Part shown: one piece after another, positions 1 to 5,659 of the stretch | How the letters are laid out: the number at the start of each line of letters is the position of its first letter | How positions within the stretch are numbered: position 1 is the stretch's first letter | Source: Betaproteobacteria bacterium | Lineage (GTDB): Bacteria; Pseudomonadota; Gammaproteobacteria; Burkholderiales; SG8-41 | Direction of reading: 5' to 3' | Length of the DNA stretch: 6,007 bases | Assembly: GCA_021300125.1 (NCBI GenBank) | Contig: JAJTHX010000208.1 | Location: 1-6,007, forward strand | Notes under the pieces: model-generated | What the model saw: only the letters and a program-made list of their open reading frames with translations | Databases searched by the model: none | What the model was told of the DNA's origin: nothing | Program-made: the position numbers and the translations under genes

Positions 1-185
1 GCATTGTGCCCGGAGTTTCCACTTATAGCGTTGTTCAGATTTGCGGGACCACTTCTTAACAACTGATGACCACCGACATTCGCTAGACGAACAAAATTTG
101 CCAAATTACTTTCCAAGACTTGATAAGAATCTTGAAGAGGAATTAGCACATTTGTATCTAGAAGAAATCTAAGTCTCTGCGGCAT
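1..185 (-). CDS. PIN-domain-like protein, N-terminal fragment (runs off left edge)
   Basis: Read on the minus strand from the ATG at 185-183, 61 codons stay open to the window edge. The first residues, MPQRLRFLLDTNVLIPLQDS, carry the hydrophobic strand plus D10-T11-N12 typical of PIN-domain nucleases, where this Asp is the first metal ligand. A helix-like stretch follows (VLESNLANFVRLANVGGHQLL, residues 23-43). PIN proteins are usually Mg-dependent RNases, often toxins or RNA-processing enzymes; the remaining acidic residues would lie outside the window, so activity cannot be judged. After residue 43 the sequence no longer looks PIN-like, which suggests a truncation or junction. The frame is open back to a stop at 362-360 with an earlier ATG at 332, but those 49 residues do not resemble the family, so 185 is preferred even though its only SD-like bases (AGG) touch the ATG. 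The AT-rich composition contrasts with all other genes here. Family assignment is moderately sure, function unknown. Confidence 0.5.
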   Translation of the reverse strand, partial: MPQRLRFLLDTNVLIPLQDSYQVLESNLANFVRLANVGGHQLLRSGPANLNNAISGNSGHN

Positions 186-354
186 CCTATCAATCAGCTT
201 GATTGAGATAGTCGATAAAAATGAGTATACACAACGAGTTAACGCTAAAGGACCATAGAATATCCAATCCCACCGAGCAGCCAACAAGCGCTCTGCGACC
301 AACGCATAACAATCCGAAAGGCCAGAAAGCATAGGATGCTGGAAGCGAAGCGCA
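186..354. other. AT-rich non-coding stretch and composition boundary
   Basis: This stretch lies between the preferred start of the leftward PIN-like gene and the rightward transporter gene. Positions 1-360 contain 156 G or C bases (43%), and 61-240 only 66 (37%), while everything after about 400 is clearly above 60% by eye. I see no tRNA, no clear direct repeat and no integron attC-type core site. It probably holds the divergent promoters, but no convincing -35/-10 pair points rightwards. Confidence 0.5.
224..229 (-). promoter_or_regulatory. Possible -10 box for the PIN-like gene
   Basis: The minus strand reads TATACT here, one base off the sigma-70 -10 consensus. Transcription would begin about 32 nt before the preferred ATG at 185. 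No recognisable -35 box lies 16-18 bp upstream. In AT-rich DNA such a hexamer can occur by chance. Confidence 0.22.
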
Positions 355-1329
355 TTGCATCAATCTCCATCGCTATCAATGCTGACTGACCGGTGGGTTA
401 CGCCGCTACCCGCCCCCCCCTCTAGCGTCGCACTCCCCACATTGCCTCAAACTACCCCCGCCCTCCCCGCCGCCATCGCCTGGATGACCGGCGCACTGGT
501 GCTGTTCACCGGCATGGCCATCGGCGCGCGTGAACTCTCGGCCGACCTCAGCACCATCCAACTGCTGGCGATCCGCAGCCTGATCGGCCTTGTCATCATT
601 TGCGTGCTGCTGACCCGCAGCGGCTGGTCGCAGGTGGTGACCCCGCACCTCGGGCTGCACGCGCTGCGCAACCTGGCGCAGTTCGGCGGGCAGTTCAGCT
701 GGTTTTACGCGATTGCGGCGATTCCGCTGGCGACCGTATTCGCGATCGAGTTCACGGTGCCGATCTGGACGGCGATCTGCGCGGCCTTCCTGCTCGGCGA
801 GCGCATCACCGCACGTCGGGTGTTCGCCATCGCCTGCGGGCTCGCCGGGGTGCTGGTGATCCTGCGCCCCGGCGAGGGCCTGATCCACCACGCGGCGCTG
901 GTGATGCTGGCGGGCGCGATGTCCTTCGGCATGGCCTTCACGCTGACCAAGAAACTGGCCACCCGCGATTCGATGCTGTGCATCCTGTTCTGGATGTCGG
1001 CGATGCAGCTGCCGGCGAGCCTGATCCCCGCGCTGTGGCAGTGGACGCCGCTGGAACTGAAACACCTGCCCTGGCTGCTGCTGATCGGCTTTGCGGGGCT
1101 TGCCGCGCACAGCTGCATGGTGCGCGCGTTGTCACTGGCCGACGCCACCATCGTGGTCACGCTGGATTTCCTGCGCCTGCCGCTGATCACGCTGATCGGC
1201 TGGTGGGCCTACCAGGAGCCGGCGGACTGGTACCTCGCCGCGGGTGCCGCGCTGATCCTCGCGGCAAACCTGGTCAACGTGTTCGAGAAGGCGCCGCCAA
1301 AGGCCTGCCCCCCTGCAGCGCGGGCGTGA
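355..1329 (+). CDS. EamA/DMT-superfamily transporter
   Basis: This is an inner-membrane protein of the drug/metabolite transporter superfamily with two EamA repeats and about ten predicted helices. Helix 1 begins near residue 42 (AWMTGALVLFTGMAIGAREL). The first repeat ends in the typical AIEFTVPIWTAICAAFLLGE segment (from about residue 130) followed by GLAGVLVILRPGEG; the second ends in LRLPLITLIGWWAYQEP and AAGAALILAANLVNVFEK. Members move small metabolites, but the substrate cannot be read from sequence. The start is uncertain. The longest form, given here, uses TTG at 355 with a weak GGAAG at 341-345; ATG 379 has no SD; ATG 484 lies right before helix 1. Residues 1-41 are proline-rich and encoded by a C-rich stretch containing eight Cs in a row, so the N-terminus may be misassigned. 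The next gene, 105 bp downstream, has its own -10 box, so co-transcription is possible but not required. Family assignment is secure. Confidence 0.88.
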   Translation: MHQSPSLSMLTDRWVTPLPAPPSSVALPTLPQTTPALPAAIAWMTGALVLFTGMAIGARELSADLSTIQLLAIRSLIGLVIICVLLTRSGWSQVVTPHLGLHALRNLAQFGGQFSWFYAIAAIPLATVFAIEFTVPIWTAICAAFLLGERITARRVFAIACGLAGVLVILRPGEGLIHHAALVMLAGAMSFGMAFTLTKKLATRDSMLCILFWMSAMQLPASLIPALWQWTPLELKHLPWLLLIGFAGLAAHSCMVRALSLADATIVVTLDFLRLPLITLIGWWAYQEPADWYLAAGAALILAANLVNVFEKAPPKACPPAARA

Positions 1330-1370
1330 CGCCTGCTGGAAAGCCATGCGATTCATCGCCGGCGCCGACC

Positions 1371-1376
1371 TATAAT
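1371..1376 (+). promoter_or_regulatory. Perfect -10 hexamer (TATAAT) before the GalD/PrpF-type gene
   Basis: TATAAT stands alone in GC-rich intergenic DNA, 58 bp before the ATG at 1435. This places a likely transcription start near 1383 and gives a leader of about 52 nt. At 17-18 bp upstream the sequence (GCGATT or TGCGAT) is a poor -35 match, so the promoter may be weak or activator-dependent. Confidence 0.45.
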
Positions 1377-1407
1377 TCAACCTGTATTCCACCTGCTACC
1401 CCGATGT

Positions 1408-1423
1408 GGCCGCAACGGCGGCC
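1408..1423 (+). promoter_or_regulatory. GC hairpin just upstream of the galD ribosome binding site
   Basis: GGCCGC (1408-1413) and GCGGCC (1418-1423) are perfect inverted repeats around the four-base loop AACG. The stem ends one base before the Shine-Dalgarno GGAG at 1425-1428, which lies 6 nt from the ATG at 1435. In the predicted leader RNA it could influence ribosome access or mRNA stability; short GC palindromes also arise by chance in DNA of this composition. Confidence 0.35.
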
Positions 1424-1434
1424 TGGAGTCCGAC

Positions 1435-2547
1435 ATGCAAACCAAAATCCCCTGCGTGATCATGCGCGGCGGCACCTCGCGCGGTCCGTTCCTGCTGATG
1501 GATGACCTGCCCGCCGACCCCGCCACCCGCGATGAAGTGCTGCTGGCCATCATGGGTTCGCCGCATGAAATCCAGGTGGACGGCATCGGCGGCTCGCACT
1601 CGGTGACGAGCAAGGTGGCGATGATCGGCAAATCGAAGCGCCCCGACGCCGACATCGACTACTTTTTTGCGCAGGTGCAGATCCACGAGAAGTTCGTGGA
1701 CACCAAGCCGACCTGCGGCAACATGCTGGTCGCCGTCGGCCCCTTCGCCATCGATGCCGGGCTGGTGCCGGCGCAGGACGGCGAAACCCGGGTGCGCATC
1801 CACAGCGTCAACACCGGCGCGCTGGTCGAGGCCATCGTGCAGACGCCCGGCCGCCGCGTCGAATACGAAGGCGAGGCCTCAATTGACGGCGTGCCCGGTA
1901 CGGCAGCCCCGGTGGGCATCAATTTCAGCGAGGCCATCGGCGCGGTCACCGGCAAGCTGCTGCCCACGGGCCAGCCGCTGGATGTGATCGACTGCGTGGA
2001 AGTGAGCTGCGTGGATATCGCGATGCCGATCGTGATGATGCGCGCTGCCGACATGGGCAAGACCGGTTATGAAACCGCCGTCGAACTCGACAGCGACCGC
2101 GCGCTGATGGACCGCATGGAGGCCATCCGCCGCAAGGCCGGCGTGCTGATGGGCATGGGCGATGTATCGAAAAACGTGGTGCCCAAAATCGCCCTGCTTG
2201 CACCGCCGCGCCAGGGCGGCACCGTCAGCTCGCGCTATTTCGTGCCCGAGACCTGCCACAAGTCGCATCCGGTCACCGGCACGGTGTGCATCAGCGCCGC
2301 CTGCGCGATCCCCGGCACGCTCGCCGCGCATATTGCGCCGCTGAAGCCCGCGCCGCAGGGCATGGTGAAGATCGAGCATCCGTCGGGGATGATCCTGATT
2401 GACCTCGATGCGGATTTCACCAACGGCCGGCAGGAACTGCGCCGCGCCGCGCTGGTGCGCACCGCGCGCCGCATTTTCGAGGGCCAGGTGATGGTGCCGT
2501 CGAAGGTGTGGGCCGGTAAATCCGCGGCCGCGAAGCGGGCCGCCTGA
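1435..2547 (+). CDS. galD: PrpF/GalD-family isomerase, probable 4-oxalomesaconate tautomerase
   Basis: This cytosolic enzyme of the PrpF family (diaminopimelate-epimerase fold) probably converts the keto and enol forms of 4-oxalomesaconate in the 4,5-cleavage pathway for gallate or protocatechuate. The N-terminus MQTKIPCVIMRGGTSRGPFL and the blocks GSPHEIQVDGIGG, SVTSKVAMI, PTCGNMLVAVGPFAI and HPVTGTVC match GalD-type proteins as I recall them. Lys60 and Cys94 are 34 residues apart, the same spacing as the Lys and Cys reported as catalytic in PrpF (K73 and C107 from memory). The length of 370 residues is normal and no break is seen. The start is well supported by GGAG at 1425-1428. The alternative is 2-methylaconitate isomerase (PrpF) of the methylcitrate cycle, but no prpB, prpC or acnD gene is nearby; no other gallate-pathway gene is in view either. 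Family is sure, exact substrate moderately so. Confidence 0.8.
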   Translation: MQTKIPCVIMRGGTSRGPFLLMDDLPADPATRDEVLLAIMGSPHEIQVDGIGGSHSVTSKVAMIGKSKRPDADIDYFFAQVQIHEKFVDTKPTCGNMLVAVGPFAIDAGLVPAQDGETRVRIHSVNTGALVEAIVQTPGRRVEYEGEASIDGVPGTAAPVGINFSEAIGAVTGKLLPTGQPLDVIDCVEVSCVDIAMPIVMMRAADMGKTGYETAVELDSDRALMDRMEAIRRKAGVLMGMGDVSKNVVPKIALLAPPRQGGTVSSRYFVPETCHKSHPVTGTVCISAACAIPGTLAAHIAPLKPAPQGMVKIEHPSGMILIDLDADFTNGRQELRRAALVRTARRIFEGQVMVPSKVWAGKSAAAKRAA

Positions 2548-2555
2548 ACAGGCCC

Positions 2556-3854
2556 GTGATGGCGGCCGCCCCCTCAGTCGCCATCATCGGCGGCGGTTAT
2601 GCCGGCATGGCCGCGGCGGTGGAACTCGCCGCGCGCAACGTGCCGGTCACGGTGTTTGAGGCCGCGCCGGCGCTGGGCGGACGGGCGCGCCGCGTCACCG
2701 TTCACGACACCGCGCTCGATAACGGGCTGCACATCCTGATCGGCGCCTATCGCGAAACGCTGCGCCTGATTGCCAAGGTGGCGCCGCCGCGCACCCGCCC
2801 CGACGACCTGCTGTTGCGTCTGCCGCTCGACCTGCAGGTGCAGGGCAAGCTGCGCCTGCGCGCGCCGAAGCTGCCCGCGCCGCTGCACCTGGCCTGGGCG
2901 CTGCTCACCGCGCAGGGCCTTTCCGGCGTCGACAAACGCGCGCTCGCCGCCTTCATGCGCGTCATGAAAGCCCGCCGGTGGCGGCTGCGCAACGACTGCA
3001 CGGTCACGGCCCTGCTCGACGCCTATCAGCAACCCATTGTTTTAAAAGAATATTTTTATAATCCCCTGTGTGTGGCGGCGCTCAACACGCCGGCCGACCG
3101 CGCTTCGGCGCGGGTCTTCCTGCATGTGCTGCGCGACAGTCTCGGCGGCGCGCGCGCCGACAGCGACCTGCTCTTTGCGCGCTGCGACCTGACCGCGCTG
3201 TTTCCGAAGCCGGCGGCGGAATTCGTGCGCGCCCGCGGCGGCCAGGTCGAGGCCGGCGCCACGGTGGACAGCGTGGTGCGCGAACACCACCAGTTCACGC
3301 TGCATGTGCAGGGCAGCAAGCGTAGTTTTGACCAGGTGATCTGCGCGGTGGCGCCACACCGCGCAGCGCCGCTGCTGGCCGGCATCGGCGAACTGCTGCC
3401 GGTGCTGCGGCAGGTGGAGGCGTTGCGTTACGAGCCCATCCATTCGGTGTGGCTTCAATTCGAGGGGCCGGTGAAACTGCCGGCGCCGATGATCGGGCTC
3501 ACCGGCAGTCCCGCGCAGTGGCTGTTCGACCGCGAGGCGATCTGCAGCCAGCGCGGCCTGATCGGCGCGGTGATCAGCGCCTCCGAGGACCAGATCGGTG
3601 AAGCGCAGGATGCGCTGGCGCAGCGCGTGGTGGCGGACATCGCCGCACACTTCGGTCCGATGCCGCCGCTGCAATGGCATCGCGTGATCGCCGAGAAGCG
3701 CGCCACCTTCAGCTGTACGCCCGAGCTCGCGCGACCCGCGGCGCGCACGCCCTGCCCCGGCTTCGTGCTCGCCGGGGATTATGTCGCCTCGGATTACCCC
3801 GCCACCATCGAGGGCGCGGTACGCAGCGGTGTCGCGGCGGCGCGGCTGCTCTGA
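2556..3854 (+). CDS. hpnE: HpnE-type squalene-associated FAD-dependent desaturase / hydroxysqualene dehydroxylase
   Basis: HpnE reduces hydroxysqualene to squalene in the HpnC-HpnD-HpnE route that feeds hopanoid and related lipid synthesis. The protein starts with an FAD-binding Rossmann fold (GGGYAG at 12-17, E35 for the ribose, GGRAR at 41-45). The family hallmark NPLCVAALNTP lies at residues 169-179 and leads into ASARVFLHVLRDSL. The C-terminus has the flavin motif LAGDY (405-409) and TIEGAVRSG. The length of 432 residues is usual. The start is GTG 2556 or the adjacent ATG 2559, 8 bp after the galD stop, with no strong ribosome binding site, so translation probably depends on coupling to galD. 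hpnC and hpnD, its usual partners, are absent from the window. Codons 161-169 form a very AT-rich patch containing TTA at codon 163. A carotenoid-type desaturase role is possible, but the HpnE signature makes it less likely. Confidence 0.84.
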   Translation: MMAAAPSVAIIGGGYAGMAAAVELAARNVPVTVFEAAPALGGRARRVTVHDTALDNGLHILIGAYRETLRLIAKVAPPRTRPDDLLLRLPLDLQVQGKLRLRAPKLPAPLHLAWALLTAQGLSGVDKRALAAFMRVMKARRWRLRNDCTVTALLDAYQQPIVLKEYFYNPLCVAALNTPADRASARVFLHVLRDSLGGARADSDLLFARCDLTALFPKPAAEFVRARGGQVEAGATVDSVVREHHQFTLHVQGSKRSFDQVICAVAPHRAAPLLAGIGELLPVLRQVEALRYEPIHSVWLQFEGPVKLPAPMIGLTGSPAQWLFDREAICSQRGLIGAVISASEDQIGEAQDALAQRVVADIAAHFGPMPPLQWHRVIAEKRATFSCTPELARPAARTPCPGFVLAGDYVASDYPATIEGAVRSGVAAARLL

Positions 3855-3905
3855 AACAGGGCTGCGTTCACATCGCGGCCACGGCGGGGCGCGCACCCCC
3901 CGGCG

Positions 3906-3911
3906 TATAAT
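3906..3911 (+). promoter_or_regulatory. Perfect -10 hexamer (TATAAT) before the ETF-QO gene
   Basis: TATAAT preceded by GGCG lies in the 87-bp gap after hpnE, 30 bp before the ATG at 3942. The transcription start would be near 3918, giving a leader of about 24 nt that contains the Shine-Dalgarno sequence. The base run 17 bp upstream (GGCGGG at 3883-3888) is not a -35 box. This is the same pattern as before galD: perfect -10, no -35. Confidence 0.45.
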
Positions 3912-3941
3912 CAACGCAAATTTTTCCACCTGGAGTGAACA

Positions 3942-5591
3942 ATGGCCGAACGTGAAGCCATGGAGTATGACGTCGTCATCGTCGGCGCCGGTCCCGCCGG
4001 CCTCGGTGCGGCAATTCGCCTGAAACAGATGGCCGCGGCGCAGGGCCGCGAGGTCAATGTCTGCGTGCTCGAAAAAGGCTCGGAGGTCGGCGCGCACATC
4101 CTCTCCGGCGCGGTAATGGACCCGATCGCGCTGAATGAACTGATCCCGGACTGGAAGCAACAGGGCGCGCCGCTGAACGTGCCGGTAAGCGAGGACCGCT
4201 TCATGTTCCTTGGCGAAAAAGGCGCGTTGAAGATACCCAACGTCCTGCTGCCGGGCTGCTTCCAGAACCACGGCAATTACGTGATCAGCCTTGCCAATGT
4301 GGTGCGCTGGCTCGGCCAGCAGGCCGAGGCGCTGGGCGTGGAGATTTTCCCCGGCTTCGCTGCGGCCGAAGTGCTGTTCCACGAAGACGGCCGCGTCAGG
4401 GGTGTGGCCACCGGTGACATGGGCATCGGCAAGGACGGCCAGCCCACCGAGGCGCATCAGCCCGGCATGGAGCTGCACGCGAAATACACCTTCTTCGCCG
4501 AGGGCTGCCGCGGCCATCTCGGTAAACAGTTGCAGGAGCACTTCAAGCTTCGCGACGGCGTGGATCCGCAGACCTACGGCATCGGGCTGAAAGAACTGTG
4601 GGAAATCCCGGCCGAGAAGCACCAGCCCGGCCTGGTCATCCACACCGCGGGCTGGCCCCTGTCTAGCGACACCTACGGCGGCTCCTTCCTGTACCACCTC
4701 GACAACAACCAGATCGCCATCGGCTTCGTGGTCGGCCTTGCCTACCAGAATCCGTACTTGAGTCCCTACGAGGAATTCCAGCGCTACAAGACGCATCCGG
4801 AAATCCGCAAGTTCCTCGAGGGCGGCAAGCGCATCGCCTACGGCGCGCGCGCCATTTCCGCCGGCGGCCTGCAGTCGCTGCCCAGGCTGGTGTTTCCCGG
4901 CGGCTGCCTGATCGGCGACGATGCGGGTTTTCTCAATGCCTCGCGCATCAAGGGCAGCCACGCCGCGATCAAGTCGGGCATGCTCGCCGCGGAAGCGGCA
5001 TACGCTGCACTCGCCGACGAAACGCCGGCAGCCGAACTCCCCGCCTACCCCGAGGCCTTCAAGTCGAGCTGGCTGCACAATGAGTTGCACCGCGCGCGCA
5101 ACTTCAAGCCGTGGATGAGCAAGGGCCTCTACCTCGGCACGCTGATGGTCGGCATCGACCAGGTGCTGCTCAAGGGCAAGGCGCCGTGGACGCTGCGGCA
5201 CAGCCACGCCGACCACGAATGCCTGCGGCCCAAAACCGAATTCCAGCCGATCCAGTATCCCAAGCCCGACGGCGTGCTGACCTTCGACCGCCTGTCCTCG
5301 GTGTTCATCTCCAATACCAACCACAACGAGGACCAGCCGGCGCACCTGACGCTGAAGGATGCGTCGGTGCCGATCAATGTCAACCTCGCGCTCTACGATG
5401 CACCCGAGCAGCGCTACTGCCCGGCCGGCGTTTACGAGATCGTGCGCGACGATGACGGCGGCAACCCGCGCCTGCAGATCAACGCGCAGAACTGTGTGCA
5501 CTGCAAGACCTGCGACATCAAGGACCCGACCCAGAACATCGTCTGGGTCACGCCGGAGGGCGGCGGCGGGCCGAATTACCCGAACATGTAA
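3942..5591 (+). CDS. Electron transfer flavoprotein:ubiquinone oxidoreductase (ETF-QO)
   Basis: This membrane-associated flavoprotein with a 4Fe-4S cluster takes electrons from ETF, which collects them from acyl-CoA and related dehydrogenases, and passes them to the quinone pool. The N-terminal FAD fold shows GAGPAG at residues 15-20 and E44 at the end of strand 2. The middle carries ETF-QO blocks such as [42 protein letters not shown] and [20 protein letters not shown]. The C-terminal ferredoxin-like part holds Cys493, Cys518, Cys521 and Cys524; this spacing equals that of the cluster ligands in the human enzyme as I recall it. The length of 549 residues is full. The start is supported by GGAG at 3932-3935, 6 nt before the ATG. 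It follows hpnE by 87 bp in the same direction but has its own -10 box, and a hairpin follows its stop. Genes for ETF subunits (etfA/etfB) are not in the window. Identification is secure. Confidence 0.96.
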   Translation: MAEREAMEYDVVIVGAGPAGLGAAIRLKQMAAAQGREVNVCVLEKGSEVGAHILSGAVMDPIALNELIPDWKQQGAPLNVPVSEDRFMFLGEKGALKIPNVLLPGCFQNHGNYVISLANVVRWLGQQAEALGVEIFPGFAAAEVLFHEDGRVRGVATGDMGIGKDGQPTEAHQPGMELHAKYTFFAEGCRGHLGKQLQEHFKLRDGVDPQTYGIGLKELWEIPAEKHQPGLVIHTAGWPLSSDTYGGSFLYHLDNNQIAIGFVVGLAYQNPYLSPYEEFQRYKTHPEIRKFLEGGKRIAYGARAISAGGLQSLPRLVFPGGCLIGDDAGFLNASRIKGSHAAIKSGMLAAEAAYAALADETPAAELPAYPEAFKSSWLHNELHRARNFKPWMSKGLYLGTLMVGIDQVLLKGKAPWTLRHSHADHECLRPKTEFQPIQYPKPDGVLTFDRLSSVFISNTNHNEDQPAHLTLKDASVPINVNLALYDAPEQRYCPAGVYEIVRDDDGGNPRLQINAQNCVHCKTCDIKDPTQNIVWVTPEGGGGPNYPNM

Positions 5592-5595
5592 CAAG

Positions 5596-5615
5596 GGCCG
5601 GGCTCAAGCCCGGCC
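5596..5615 (+). terminator. Hairpin after the ETF-QO gene, probable terminator stem without a T-run
   Basis: GGCCGGGC and GCCCGGCC form a perfect 8-bp stem around the loop TCAA, starting 5 bp after the TAA stop at 5589-5591. Position and stem suit a transcription end or an mRNA 3' stabiliser. No T-tract follows (next bases GCCGGCG), so it is not a canonical intrinsic terminator. Confidence 0.5.
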
Positions 5616-5632
5616 GCCGGCGTGCCGTTAAT

Positions 5633-5658
5633 GCGGATGCACAATTCCGTGAATCCGC
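5633..5658 (+). promoter_or_regulatory. Dyad / hairpin abutting the EAL gene start codon
   Basis: GCGGAT (5633-5638) pairs with ATCCGC (5653-5658), and, after one unpaired base on each side, CAC (5640-5642) pairs with GTG (5649-5651), leaving the loop AATTCC. The dyad ends one base before the ATG at 5660, where no Shine-Dalgarno sequence is visible. As RNA it could mask the initiation region; as DNA it could be a protein-binding operator. The symmetry is directly seen; a function is inferred. Confidence 0.4.
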
Positions 5659-5659
5659 G

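Noticed and set aside
1..66. Plus-strand open frame of 21 codons ending at TGA 64-66, perhaps the tail of a gene to the left
   Set aside because: Too short to judge, no recognisable motif, and the opposite strand carries a better PIN-like reading over part of it. It stays possible if position 1 lies inside an insertion element.
224..262. Integron attC-type site around GTTAACG
   Set aside because: The sequence does not fit the GTTRRRY core and I found no matching partner core or paired inner sites nearby.
186..332. Upstream extension of the PIN-like gene to ATG 332
   Set aside because: The extra 49 residues do not resemble a PIN N-terminus, which normally begins a few residues before the LLDTN strand, and there is no ribosome binding site before 332.
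406..1110. 234-codon minus-strand frame opposite the transporter
   Set aside because: Low-complexity Gln/Arg/Gly composition without any domain; opposite to a well-supported membrane protein gene.
600..1505. 301-codon plus-strand frame overlapping the transporter gene and the start of galD
   Set aside because: It is an Arg/Ala/Pro-rich frame-shifted shadow; the transporter frame shows clear membrane helices and EamA repeats, and this frame runs through the galD promoter and leader.
3037..3062. Complete sigma-70 promoter (TTGTTT and TATAAT) inside hpnE
   Set aside because: The two boxes are only 14 bp apart, too close for a standard promoter; kept only as an unexplained AT-rich patch.
3042..5594. 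850-codon open frame on the minus strand
   Set aside because: It mirrors the codon register of hpnE and ETF-QO and exists because those genes lack TTA, CTA and TCA codons. Its protein is rich in His, Arg, Gln and Ala with no recognisable domain, as expected for a shadow.
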